DNA of 64,000 nucleotides from Pristionchus mayeri (lineage: Eukaryota; Nematoda; Chromadorea; Rhabditida; Neodiplogasteridae): assembly GCA_036245805.1 (NCBI GenBank), contig BTRK01000002.1, positions 8,614,689-8,678,688 of the forward strand, read 5' to 3'. Position numbers and translations under genes: made by a program. This document shows, in pieces, positions 1 to 10,956 of the stretch. The notes under the pieces were generated by a model. It ran no database searches. It saw only the letters and a program-made list of their open reading frames with translations, and was not told where the DNA came from. The stretch's first letter is position 1; the number at the start of each line of letters is the position of its first letter.

Positions 1-510
1 CGTTTTAAATTTCGAGATGCGTTGAATAAATATATTGTTGTACGTACTTGTTGAGACCTAGTGTGTTGTGGAGTAGGCATGTGGAATGTAGTGTATATAG
101 GAAATAAAGAATTGTGCTCTTGATCTTGGTCCGCCCTCTGAAGACGAGGAGGGCCTTCTTTCTGTTCACGACGCTAAACACGCGGAATAAAGCAATCGAA
201 AATACACTTACTGATAAAATGAAAAGACATTGGTAAGTACAACGCATCATTACAATCACATCAAATCAAGTAGACAATAACTCACATCTATTGGAGGGGG
301 GTTCTCGCCTTTCTTCGAGCGCGGAAAGTGGTTGTGGCAGAGTCTTGCCCGCTTGCCCTGTGCTTGAACAGACGCGACCTTCTCCTCCAACGCTTGAAAC
401 TCGCCCTCGATGAGATTGAGGCGGAGCAACCACTCCCTTCTCAGCTCGGGAGTGGAAGGAATCACACGAGTTTCGCTTGAACGGAGTGGGCATGCATACG
501 TTGCCATGAA
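1..510 (-). CDS. Partial gene with a THAP-like zinc-finger exon
   Basis: Two exons are proposed on the minus strand: 510 to 286, then about 173 running off the window at base 1. The first is 75 codons, entered after an ATCAG acceptor and left at a GAT/GTGAGT donor, both in phase 0. Its protein has an early Cys, then STPELRREW, then about 35 residues later ARLCHNHF. That order resembles the Pro, Trp and Cys-x2-His-Phe core of THAP DNA-binding domains, but the usual first C-x2-4-C pair is incomplete (ACPLRSSE), so the zinc site may be degenerate. The second exon follows a GTTTAG acceptor and stays open to the edge. If real, this is probably a DNA-binding or transposase-derived protein. The start codon and the rest of the gene lie outside or were not found. 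Confidence 0.45.
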
Positions 511-985
511 CTGATAGCAACTTGAAGCAATAAACACGGAAAGAGAACGAAAATGAAGACATGCAATGACATAAAGTATCTGGTTTATACGCCGTTAATA
601 GCCGTAATATGCTTAATCCTGCGATTACCTATACAAATCAGAACACCGAAAAGGGAATACAACGTAAACTACTGAAAAAAAGCAAAACTATCTAGAGAAA
701 TAGCCCAATTAAATCGAAAGACCTTCGCATGGCCTTACAAAAAATTAATTAGGCAAAAACACCGTATTTTTTTTAAATTCCCGCTCAAATACCGTAATTG
801 TCCTATGTTTCCTAATTAACGCTCCCCAATAAATACCATTTCCCGGCTTTGTCCATTTTCACGTTTAAACAATTTTTAAAAATTATTTTGAAAATTGCAT
901 TGATATGACAGGACGAAGCCTCGCAAATTTAGACAGACTTGTTTTTCGATTTCCGGATCCCTTTAATTCATATTTTTGAGCTCAC
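511..985. other. No gene seen
   Basis: AT-rich intergenic sequence with poly-A and poly-T runs. No phase-consistent exon or repeat structure was recognised. Confidence 0.5.
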
Positions 986-1278
986 ACTAGAAAGGGCATC
1001 TCGGAAAACCATTCTTAGTAGAACAAAAAAAGAAAAAAAAGAAAAAGATTCGTGTCTCAGCTTCAGGGAGATCCCAGCGTTAAGCCAAGTTATAATGTTC
1101 TGAAGACATTTTCAAAATACATGGACGGAATAAAACGTGCCGAAATTGACATAATTGTGTATATAACCATGAAACTTCTGCTGAGCAATCGGCGAACTCC
1201 GAACATCGCATATAACACAAGAAGATGAGATATAATTCCAGGGATTCCATCGGCAGCTCGGACGATGTTTCGGTGAAT
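986..1278 (-). pseudogene. Chemoreceptor-like fragment, exons 1-2 (copy 1)
   Basis: This matches the first two exons of the receptor genes at 18.3-19.2 and 29.3-30.5 kb. Exon 1 (1278 to 1141) is exactly 46 codons as in the other copies and encodes a first membrane helix around DGIPGIISHLLVLYAMFGV followed by the basic RRLLSR turn. The position of the ATG in the other copies reads ATT here, and the exon 1 donor reads GC instead of GT. Exon 2 (1099 to 986) carries a pyrimidine-run insertion in the segment equivalent to LKLRHES. Exons for helices 3 to 7 are absent. It is best read as a decayed 5' fragment of a serpentine receptor. Confidence 0.7.
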
Positions 1279-1914
1279 TTCGAAGTGAACTAGCGCGAAT
1301 TGCTCGAGATCAACCTTTTAAGGAAGTGAATCGAATTGCAAGCGCTAATTTCACTATTGATAACGAAGTGTAGTCTTCGTGGAATGTGCTAAAACGCCGC
1401 TAACGAGGCATGATTTTTGATTTTGTGGAGACTAAGACTAAATTGTGTGATTGAACTTTGATTGTTCATTGAACTGCGGGGAGGGAAAAGTGATCAGAAA
1501 ACAAAAGTTCAATTATTTCATACCTTCCAATTTTCCTCACTTCCACTTGTCTTACGAACGCTAGTCGTTCTAATCTTTCAATTCTACCAAAGTGATTGCA
1601 TCTTTATACATTCATGTGACTCCAAGAATAAACTGATAACTAACTGTTACACCAACGATACAAATTGTATTCAATAACCCACTAAGTGAATTTGCCAAGA
1701 ACCAGAAGATTATGGGTTCGATACCAATTATCTAAACGACAATGGTTGAACAAATTACTAATGTACCCTTCGTGATGGAATTGTCGGTATTCGGTGCGTA
1801 CAGTAGTGTCAATTGGCGTTAATTTGACGGAAGAGTTGGGCTACATCCTGTATTCGAGACTGGGCTCGCAGGAGAACACTGCTAGGCCAGTTTTTTTAAT
1901 AATAGCTACGATTA
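1279..1914. other. Receptor 5' flank and degenerate repeat
   Basis: Bases 1279 to about 1440 match the sequence 5' of the receptor at 19.15-19.29 kb. Bases about 1780-1840 resemble a block also found near 19.75 and 27.55 kb (GGCGTTARTTTGACGG). No coding exon is supported. Confidence 0.5.
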
Positions 1915-2345
1915 GCATACCTTTCCATTTTCCAAGTAATCAATGTTCTTGACTTTCTTTCCGTCCGCCTTATACAATTTCTTCGCTCCACAATGTAATT
2001 GTTTTGATAATTTGGTTTCGGCACACTTCGGGACGGGAAAAGGCACAACGGACAAAGGCACAGCAATTCACAATTGATTTGCGATTGGACGCAGCAACCT
2101 GGGAGTTGTTGTATTGCAAGTGTTGTATTGCATTTGTATGTGCAACTCTTGTTGACATACGAACTTGAGTTGCACACCTCACATATATAATGATTCATGT
2201 TTCAAAGTTTAACAGTTTAACAAGTTCGCCTGCTAACCACTGTAGGAGCGCATGCTGGTTACAACAAAACAACTTCCAAATAGCTATGTCCAATCGCAAA
2301 TTAATGATGAATTGTTGTGATTTTGCCCTCCCCACTCTTCATAGT
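1915..2345. repeat. Degenerate fold-back repeat
   Basis: The segment about 2025-2160 is an imperfect reverse complement of about 2236-2340; both include the block CCAATCGCAAAT or its complement. The left outer part (about 1918-1985) resembles 22080-22140, so this is a dispersed repeat. It is related to the pair at 2743-3060 through the shared CAACAACT(T/C)CCAA segment. Confidence 0.6.
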
Positions 2346-2742
2346 CACTGTTTGTTTCAATCTTATTTTGGGAGATGAGTGAAAGTCAAAGAGTTTGAAA
2401 TTGTGCATTGAGAATCATTTCATATTGTCTACCCTGATTGAACACACTCGATAAACTAGGATTCAGATTAATGGCAATGTTCTTACAATTTGGGACTCCG
2501 CCTATTCATTTTCCACGCTCTCCCGACTGGTCGATCAGCGATAGTATATGGCATAAAGAGACGGTGACCCAAATTATGAACTCATGTGAACCCATCTGTA
2601 TTTTAAAAAAAGACATGAGTCATGTCGGTGTATTCCATGAAAACACAAGGAAAATATACATGTACATGTAACTTGAGGCAAACTTCATCAAGAAGTGTGT
2701 TCATGTTGGTGCGTGAGTTTACTATGACCTGAAAAATAAGGG

Positions 2743-3060
2743 GGTACGACATTTCCGCAACGCGCCGTTTGCTTAAGAGTTGGGGTAGCAACTTGGGAGT
2801 TGTTGGATTTTTACCAGTATGTGCTCGCATACATAAGAATATGTAAATTTTGATTCCAGGCGATAATGAGTTTTACTCCAAATCAACCCGGGTTCATGGA
2901 ATGTGGATTTCCACGACCCCGTTGAAACGCAATATATCCCGGTAACAAGAATTGTATATGCAAAGGTATGGGAGCACATACTGGTAACAATGCAACAACT
3001 TCCAAGTTTCTACCCCAACTCTCAAGCAAACGGAAATGTCGGTTGCGGAAATATCGTGCC
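2743..3060. repeat. Fold-back repeat with arms of about 105 bases
   Basis: Bases 2743-2850 are a close reverse complement of 2955-3060, including GTATGTGCTCGCATAC-type ends, GAGTTGGGGTAG and the GTTTGCTTAAGAGT/CTCTCAAGCAAAC stretch. The spacer of about 105 bases has no coding potential. It is probably a MITE or fold-back element; target duplications were not resolved. Confidence 0.75.
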
Positions 3061-4139
3061 CCCGAAAATATCAATGATTGCAATACTTTCGCATTATTTT
3101 TGGGCCTGGATGCCATTAGGTTGGCAGATCTAAAAGATATATAATGCTTGTGCTTAGGCGATTTCCAGCTGATAACAAAGGGACGCGTACATTTTTATGT
3201 ATACCCTAAATTTATAAAGTGGAAATTCGCTTTGACTCCCTGTTGAAGGAAATTACCGTTCTTGAATATACGAATGATCTTCAAACTTGCCAGTGTTGCT
3301 ACCCTCGGTCTGCCATAACCTGAAATATGCTCCTAATCGAGGTCGTTCAAGGAACGTGAGCAAGTTTGTTCGTTTCTCATGAGTAAATTTGTATTATTTG
3401 AATTTTTCATTATCTCATGTGTATAGTTTTCTTATTCAAACAAATAGCGAGAACCAAAGATGCTGATCGTCCCGAAATCGCAAAGATAATGATGTAGAAG
3501 AATGAAGAGAATAGTAGTGGTAAAAATGCTCGTGTCAAATGGAAATGCACATACCTTCTTCTTCAACATTCCATTATTGTTGTTCTATTGACTGCTCGCT
3601 GACATGGCATAAAGTGGATTTGGTCGCATCTCTCTGAATATTCTGGATTATTTTCTATGCCAGATTTCACGATCTCATAGGCAGCGTGCTCTCTGTACGA
3701 GACGGGGTTGAGCGATACGGCTTATATCCAACTTGTAAATTCACTCTTGGATCCAACTTGTAACTCCACATGTTTCCAATTTGGATCTTGTTTTGAAAGA
3801 GGCCGCACTTTCACCCCCAGTTTTCATTCCAACTTTCACGCCATGTTTCCTGAGATGAGATTGGAACCCTCTTACCAATAGTGAACGCTTTCGCTGTCCA
3901 GGTGCATGTGTAGATGTCGATTGAAACGACGATCAGAAGAAAGCACGTACAAGGCAATTATCATACTCTGTCAATGGGAATTAAAGCAATAGGTAAGCCC
4001 GGAAGCAGCATATGCTCGGATTGAGTATAAGCAACGCAAGCGAACCAGGTTGATCCAGAATATTCTCATTTTCAAGAAAATTCTCATTTTAGTAGCAACG
4101 ATAAAACAGTATAAACCATGTCCGTCCGTCAAATTGTCA
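3061..4139. other. No gene seen
   Basis: Intergenic. Bases 3537-3600 resemble 27836-27900 (CCTTCTTCTTCAACATTC), a dispersed repeat of unknown type. Confidence 0.45.
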
Positions 4140-4330
4140 CATCAATCTACTCTCACTCCCCGTCTCTCCTCACTCGATCTATCTCCGCGTATTCCCCCCC
4201 CCTGCGCGTGCTCCGACGCTCCTCCATGACAACCGAGGCAAAGAGTTGGAAATATAGACACACGGTGTTTGCACGGCTCTAAAATCGGGATGACTTCGCA
4301 AGGCTCTGAAATAGCACGCAAAATGAACAG
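4140..4330. repeat. Dispersed repeat X, copy 1
   Basis: Shares GCGCGTGCTCCGACGCTC and the following GGCTCTAAAAT block with 28420-28560 and, in reverse, with 25150-25325. There are three copies in the window and no ORF is conserved among them. Confidence 0.6.
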
Positions 4331-5238
4331 CTGGTTTATTGCAAAACCATCTCTGAAATTAGGTAGATCATGTACATCAAGCGAGCAACAAAATATGTTC
4401 TTTATTCATTTTTTGGACGTTCGTTGTATCGTACATGACTTCTTGTAATAGAGAAAGTGTAATAGTAGCACTAATAGTAGCACTTTATTTCAGAAATGAA
4501 TTGTAAATGAGCATTCATCGAGCACTAAACTAGGCGAAATCAAGTAGCATTTACTTATTTTCTCACTACTTATGTTAATGCAAATGCGTGCATTTATCTG
4601 TCTACTGAATGATATAGCACTGCGGCACATGTCTGCCGTACTCGCTGTCCTAGGCGCATACATATACAAGAGAGGTTCCGTAGAGATTGTAATGAGGCAT
4701 ACCTGGATAAAGAGTGATTGCTCGTAAGTATCCTTACAGAAAGTGGTAATGGATACAATAATGTATAGATCTCGTTTAGTATACGCTCCTCTTCATATTT
4801 TGATATTGTCAGTGCGACCGAATCTGGATAGTGTGCATCTTCTAACGAGGTGTATGTACATTGTATTCTCAAGTAGTGTTAAGCTATTTTATTACAAACA
4901 TAATTTCTTATTTCAGATTCGGTTCAAGTACGAGGAGCGGCTTTGTTCCTTTCAGCTTTTGTCTTGCGTTTGCTTTCCTCCTGAACACAATTCAATTTGC
5001 TAATACCTGAATGGGTGACACACATTCCTTCTCCCTTTATTTATTCTTGTCATGATACGCTTAGCTTTTGCGTTGACTTCATCGTCACTCAGATGATATC
5101 CATTTTGTAGAAGTAATATTGTCTTAATTTTTCTCTTTTTTGTGTTCATTTTTGAATAATAAAAAAATGCAATTTGCCTATAGTCATGACTTACTGCGCA
5201 CATCCAATTGAACTTATATTTGACAACTATATTGTCGA
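4331..5238. other. No gene seen
   Basis: AT-rich. Short ORFs on both strands lack splice-consistent neighbours or recognisable motifs. Confidence 0.4.
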
Positions 5239-6783
5239 TTATGGGAATATTTCCGTGAACTGAAAAGGGCATTCTTGAATTGGGAAACATTGTTCGATCC
5301 ATGAATGGTCCAAGTGTGAAAAATTGTTTTGGTCCGTCCCCTTGAATTCTTTGTGGGAAAATTCGACCATGTACAATGTTCCGAACTGAAAAAAAAGCAA
5401 TTCAAAGAAATCAACGAACAATCAAACTTTTATTTTTCCACCGTATTTTACTGGCTGTGATAGATGGATGGAGAGGTCAAATAGGCATGATGTACACATA
5501 TTTGAATGATTAAAGCATGCCTAAATGAACAAATGAGGAGCTCGTAAAAACGTGTACGCATACGCTTTGAATTTCGAAATCTTGAATTAGATTTAATAAT
5601 ATAACTTTAGCTTTATCCTTAGCCACCTTGGGAAAAAAAGTGTTATGCAAATCGAAATTTATAGGTCTTACCTCAACTCTGGATATTTTACATTTTAACT
5701 CACAATTGTCGCCGTCTGCGCAATAAGGAGTGTCGAAACCAGCATCTAACTTATAAATGATTACTTATTTAAAGTACCACTGTGAGGGAAGATTTTTTTT
5801 CGAATTGCATCCATGCATTGGGCTGGAATTAAAACAAAAACTTTCCTCGCAGTGGTACTTTCATTAATTCAAAACAACCTTTGAAGTAAATATCTGAAAC
5901 TATTGAAAGATGATCATAGTCATTATATATTGGCTGATGAATCTTTGTGCTGATATTGTGTCCCAGGATATAATCGATTTTAGTGAAGGTCGATTTCGAA
6001 ACCTATTAATATTTATTGGAAATCAATTAAGCAGATAATCGAACTAAGAATTCTTACTTCATGATAATGTAGTACACGAGTGTGCCAATTAGGATGAAGT
6101 TTATCTTCCAGGAAAGATAGTGGGGATTTATCCAAAACAGCTACGACGGCGGGGATGTATAAGTTGAGATCACCCGAAACGACAACTGAAAAAAGGAGAT
6201 AAATTGCCATCGATTTTCATAACTCACTTCGTAAGTCTTGGAGATTAGTCTGAAATTCACTTCTCTCTTTCACATATACAATGCGATTCCTCTTGATTTC
6301 ACTGATTGCCTCATTAAAATTATTCTTATTTGATTCGATTATTTTGTTCTTGGTCAGAGCTTTTTTGCTCTTGTTTGCTGTACTGTCTGCATGATGGATA
6401 TAGCAGCACACGTGATGCACGTCCTCAATCGTGTCATGGACGGCTGCGATCGAGAATTTGCCGTCTAGAAATACTCAGAATGTGAATGCGAATCTCTGAA
6501 TGCACAATACCTACACACGCTCTTGTGATAGTGGGCACAAAGCGATTTCTCATAAATGCATCCTTACGGACAAGAATTGCAGCTGCTCTCTCAATTGTTT
6601 CTTCAGGTTCACAAATAGGATAACTGATACTAAAAACAATTATATTTTATTGGTATTTGTAAGATCACTCACGCCATAACTACATATCCAAGAATATCAG
6701 CAGCAAACTTTGCGAATTGTCGTCGTGTGTTATCTTGAATTTCAATGAGCTCCAAAAGAATAGGATTAAATTTAGCGACATGT
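5239..6783 (-). CDS. Unrecognised multi-exon gene
   Basis: Five minus-strand exons join in consistent phase: 6783-6673, 6629-6517, 6464-6228, 6185-6058 and 5385-5239 ending at a TAA stop. All borders are GT-AG with pyrimidine-rich acceptors. The product is at least 240 residues. The first exons are helical and charged (FNPILLELIEIQDNTRRQF); the third has a Lys/Asn/Glu-rich, probably coiled-coil stretch (KNNFNEAISEIKRNR); the fourth is hydrophobic (LNLYIPAVVAVLDKSPL). No signal peptide was seen. The 5' end is unresolved: the exon expected near 6950 does not join in frame, so the gene may be damaged or use a missed exon. The exon at 7194-7390 could belong to it. The family is not recognised; consistent intron phases are the main support. 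Confidence 0.5.
5771..5862. repeat. Hairpin inside an intron
   Basis: AAGTACCACTGTGAGGGAAG is matched by an almost perfect reverse complement about 50 bases later (CTTTCCTCGCAGTGGTACTT). It lies in the last intron of the unrecognised minus-strand gene. Confidence 0.7.
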
Positions 6784-7193
6784 CTGGAAAAATAATTTAG
6801 CTCAATTTGCAAAATTGCATTACGATTATGTTTGATGATGAGCTATGTTGCTGGAGATCATTACTTGAGTCCCTATCTCATCCCCTGCCATAATTTTCCT
6901 CAATTCCTGATTCTCAATCTTCATCTAACAAATACAATGTCCTGTAGGGAAATAAGAGAATGGGGATAAAGATAGACACGATCGAATAATGACCTCAGGA
7001 AATAAATAAAGATGTTCGAAAGCAGATTTCGCGGATAGATTCACACGGGTGAGATAATCCAAAACCAAAAATGACTACAACAATGTTCACTTCGAACAAG
7101 GGTTAGGCAGATTCAAATTAAAGGATATGTCATGCGACACTCTGCGAGTCGCCCCGTCTCGCCCGTTAAGAGGGTGGTGAAGAGGGAACTCAC
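6784..7193. other. Presumed intron or upstream region
   Basis: Contains a possible short minus-strand exon near 6955-6870 (start MKIENQELRKIMAGD) after a CTACAG acceptor. It does not keep frame with the next exon, so it is not included in the gene. Confidence 0.35.
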
Positions 7194-7390
7194 CCCTGTA
7201 AAACTTCGTCGCGCTGTTTGTAACTTTTATCTACTCCTTTTCCGTCCATGTGCCCAATATTCCAATATAGCTTGCGAGTGAAATCCTGTGAATTTTCATT
7301 ATACGTAACATATATTTTATGCAATGTGGTTTTCCGTGGAACCGACTTCACTTCTTTCCACGGCGGCGGGACACTCCGAAAGGTCGATGT
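7194..7390 (-). CDS. Isolated coding exon, unrecognised
   Basis: The exon enters after the acceptor TTTTTTTACGCTTCAG at 7391 and leaves at a GTGAGT donor. It encodes 65 codons with mixed polar composition, including SVPPPWKEVKSVPRK and WNIGHMDGKGVDKSYK. Codon usage and clean borders support a true exon. It probably belongs to the gene at 5.2-6.8 kb or to an upstream partner, but no in-frame junction was found. No family was recognised. Confidence 0.45.
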
Positions 7391-7670
7391 CTGAAGCGTA
7401 AAAAAAGGTTCCCATGAAACATAATCATGGACTGTCACAACGACTCTACTGCATAACCTTCACTTTCTACAGTTGCCTAACTTATATTTTCGGGTTACCG
7501 TAATCCACACTGTCTGTAATGTGAGTACTGTATGTACACACACAAAAGGTGGAAAAATAGGCATCGCGGAACTAGGAGCCGAAAGTTTGAGAAATATTCT
7601 CGTGATATTTAGGCTAGAGTATATCACGCCTCTCATGAGAGAATCGAGCTGATCATGGGAATGGTGATAT
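7391..7670. other. No gene seen
   Basis: Intergenic or intronic. It ends at the outer edge of the long inverted repeat. Confidence 0.4.
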
Positions 7671-8400
7671 GAGTTCTAACCGGTTTTTGCCACCCTGAGG
7701 CATACCTGAGTGACCCCCGAAGTATCATTGCTTACACTTCATTTTGGAGCTCCCTACGTATGGTCGGATATCGACATCACTTACTTTGAGAGCTGTTTTC
7801 TTGGATACGGTGCAAGATAGCGCAAAATTGACCTCTGAGTGACCCCACTCATTTTTTGAGCTCTATCGATCTATTAAAACCATTTTGTCTAAAACCCATT
7901 TTTCTACACTCGAAGTCACTTTTCTCAAAAATGTAGGTAAAGGCGCAGCCAAAAGATTCATAGTAGACGCAGCTCAGCGAGAGTGAACGATCCACGCGAA
8001 GTTAAAAGGGTATAACTCTCACCACTGTGTTCGTATTTTTTTCGCAAACCACTCATTCGAAAGCTCTCGCTGAAAATTTTGGCTGCGCCTTCACCTACAT
8101 TTTTGAGAAAAGTGACTTCGAGTGTAGTGGGTTATAGAAAAATTGGTAGAAAAACTTAGAAAAACTTAGAAATGGGTTTTAGAAAAATTGGTTTTAATAG
8201 ATCGACAGAGCTCAAAAAATGAGTGGGGGTCACTCAGAGGTCAATTTTGCGAAATCTTTCACCGTATCCAAGAAAACAGCTCTCAAAGTAAGTGATGCCG
8301 ATATCCGACCCTACGTAGGGAACTCCAAAATGAAGTGTAAGCAATGATACTTCGGGTTTCACTCAGGTATGCCTCAGGTTGGCCAAAACCGGTTAAAACT
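7671..8400. repeat. Long fold-back element, arms about 285-325 bases
   Basis: 7671-7955 and 8077-8400 are close reverse complements. Both carry the CCGGTTTT outer block, GTATCATTGCTTACACTTCA, GAGCTCAAAAAATGAGTG and the inner GGCTGCGCC block. The right arm has a short internal duplication around ACTTAGAAAAACTTAGAAA. The spacer of about 120 bases has no ORF. The structure fits a non-autonomous fold-back transposon and would yield double-stranded RNA if transcribed. Confidence 0.85.
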
Positions 8401-8627
8401 CATTTCACGATTTCACCTCGATTCCCAAGAATTGCGATTCAAGAATAGCGATTCTAAAAAAATCTCTCGTGAATGGCGTGATATCGGGAACGATAAAACT
8501 TTTCGCGTTGACCGTTTTTTTCCGGAACCTGCTTTTATGCATTTTTCGGTTTTGGACATTATATCCACGATGCTGGTTTTGTGCTCAAAATGTGCGAAAA
8601 TTACTGTATAAAGGAATAGCGTAACGT

Positions 8628-8666
8628 CTGTCTGTCTGTCTGTCCTTCTGTCCGTCTGTCTGTCAC
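8628..8666. repeat. TGTC microsatellite
   Basis: About nine imperfect TGTC units. Confidence 0.9.
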
Positions 8667-8675
8667 GCTTTTTTC

Positions 8676-9130
8676 CAAATCGCTCTAATTCGCCTCAAAA
8701 TCATCCTATGTGCATGGGACCTTGATCATATGAACTCCCTTCACGAGTACTTTCAAAATTTGATCTTTGATCTTTGTAGTTTGTAGTTTGACCTTTTCCT
8801 TCAAATGGCTCTAACTCGGCTCAAACGTATCCGTGCGACTTCGGACCTTGACCATTGACATCCCCGCGATGAGCACTTCCAAAATTTTAAACTTGATCTT
8901 TGATCTTTGATATTTGATCTCTTTCTTCAAATAGCTCTAACTCGGCTCAAAATCATTCTACAGCGCAACGACCTTGACCGTTGGCATCCCCACGATGAGC
9001 ACTTCCAAAATGTTAAACTTGATCTTTGATCTTTGATCTTTTTCTTCAAATCGCTCTAGCTTTGCTCAAACACGTCCGTGTGACGTCGGACCTTGACCGT
9101 TGGTATTCCCACGTCGAGCACTTTCAGTAC
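8676..9130. repeat. Tandem repeat, about 124-base unit, four copies
   Basis: The motif TCAAATNGCTCTAACTCGGC or close variants begins at about 8676, 8802, 8926 and 9046, giving unit lengths of about 126, 124 and 120. Each unit also carries GACCTTGACC, CCCACGATGAGCACTTCC and a GATCTTTGATCTTTGAT run. Confidence 0.85.
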
Positions 9131-9183
9131 ACCACATAACATGGTGAATTTTACCAAATCACCACCTACCACATCATCCCATC

Positions 9184-9515
9184 CTGCTCTCACTCCCCGC
9201 AGCGTAAGCGTTCTTCGCCCCATCCCAACTTTTTCGAATCACCCTCGGCCTCACGAGCCTTTCACAACGTTTTAAGCAGGCTTCTACTTGAATACCTTAG
9301 AACATGGTAACGTAGTTATTTGTGCATTCACAAACCCATATTTTGAAATATAGCACATAGTTGTTTTAAAATCTCCCAACTTGCTCTCACTCCCCGCAGC
9401 GTAAGCGTTGTGAATGGCTCGGCCGAGGGTGATTCGAAAAAGTTGGGGTGGGGCGAAGCCTTTTTCGAATTGCCCGAGGCCTCACGAGCCTTTTACAACG
9501 TTTTAAGCAGGCTCT
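9184..9515. repeat. Direct repeat pair
   Basis: TGCTCTCACTCCCCGCAGCG occurs at about 9184 and again at about 9381. The GGCCTCACGAGCCTTT block that ends in AACGTTTTAAGCAGGC occurs at about 9248 and 9479. They lie inside the Helitron-like element. Confidence 0.8.
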
Positions 9516-9639
9516 CACCAGTCGCGTCCAATTGTTATCCTTAAAACACACCCCCGCGAACCACGTAGCGACCGAAGGTCGCTAGTTATTTCCTGCAACT
9601 TTTTGTGATGGAATGGAAGATGATGTACTTTGATTTCAC

Positions 9640-9975
9640 GTTTTAAAATCGAAAAAAGTGATTTCGAAACCAGAAAAATCCAACCGATTCGATGACCTAT
9701 TTAGAACATTTTGAACACAGATTGGATTCCACGGTGTATCGTTAGTTAGATTTAAAAAATCGCCTACGGTAGGTGTGGGAATACACTTATAAGACGCCAA
9801 ATACACCAACATTTTTTTACAATTAGTGGGGTATGAAAAAGAAAAAGAGATCATTTGGGGATCGAAAGAGACATATTTTGTGTGTTTTCCACATTATTTG
9901 ATCAATAAATTAAATGAGATAAATATCAGGTTGGAAAGAAAGTAATGTTAGATTTTCAAAATTTCGATTCTGCGA
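9640..9975. repeat. Fragment related to the 12.1-12.9 kb MITE
   Basis: Short stretches match the reverse complement of parts of the MITE at 12140-12851, e.g. ACTTATAAGACGCC and AAGAAAGTAATGTTAGATTT. The terminal repeats are not both present. Confidence 0.55.
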
Positions 9976-10956
9976 TACCACATCTTTTGTTGCCGCCTGA
10001 TTATCATATTGTTATGTATGGTCGTAGAGTGCGTGGATACTCTTTCCATCGCACATTAGTTCAACCCAATACAATTGGTATTGAAGCCAAAAGACGAAGT
10101 CAAAGATATATCTTTGGGTGTTCACCTGATTACGTTTTGACTCTGCAATCAATGTATTGTTAAGATATGGCAAATGTTAAAGAATTTGCGAAAAGTACTA
10201 AATATGTGTATCACTATACAACATTTGAATCTGATCCTCTACCAAATCCTGTTTAAAAAACCTTCCTTTGGAAACTTGACGCTCACGGAACGTCAAGAGA
10301 AACGCTTGTAATTACCACGTATTCGCCTCAATAGATGTATGGAACTCAAATGTAGTAAAACGGAAAGCGCCGTTCATGGGCAGCATAAAAGTGTATTTAC
10401 GTAAGGATGTAATTCTTCTACCTAAACATGTCGCGTCCTTCAGTCTGACCATAAAATTTGATCATCGAAATTCGAATATTTGGCAACTTCCTGTTTCCAG
10501 AATTGGTAGAAAGTCCAAACATTTCTGTTAAAGCTACCTTTTATCTACAAATATTCGGCTGGTCTAATTCAGGGGATAGCAAACTTTTGGGGAAATGTAT
10601 TCATTCACCGAACATCAAAAATCGAAATTTTGGCTATGTTGACCCTTAATCAACAATTCTGAAAATCAATTGTTTCTATAAGCAGAAAAGGGATGAGTTG
10701 AAATGTTTCTCAATAATATGTTGCACTAGAGCGTACCATAGTAGCGCAATCATGCATGAGCCAGTCTGAATGTTCTTCGAAGCTGGAAACATTATCGCTT
10801 GAGAGTTGTTACCTTGGTAAGGTTTGAATTAAATGGCCAGTAAATCGTACCATATTGAGGCAGGCATGACCTCAGACCTATTTTTCGAGAGCACTATGAA
10901 CAGGCTTCTCACTATGCGATATGAGAATATTCAGTTATTTTGTTCCCTCAAAATAC
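9976..10956. other. No gene supported
   Basis: A plus-strand open stretch at about 10010-10160 (includes RRVRGYSFHRTLVQPN) reads like an exon but has no recognisable domain or in-frame partner. The rest is AT-rich and unassigned. Confidence 0.35.

Larger units (their letters stand above)
8600..9585 (+). mobile_element. Candidate non-autonomous Helitron-like element
   Basis: The right end has the short GC-rich hairpin GCGACCGAAGGTCGC followed directly by CTAG and then T, the pattern of a Helitron 3' terminus inserted between A and T. The interior starts with a TGTC microsatellite, then a tandem array, then a direct-repeat block. The left boundary is uncertain because no clear A/TC border was found; it is placed near the microsatellite. 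No Rep/helicase ORF is present. Confidence 0.5.

Noticed and set aside
8676..9130. CRISPR-like array
   Set aside because: The units are contiguous, about 124-base imperfect tandem copies without spacers, in a eukaryotic context.
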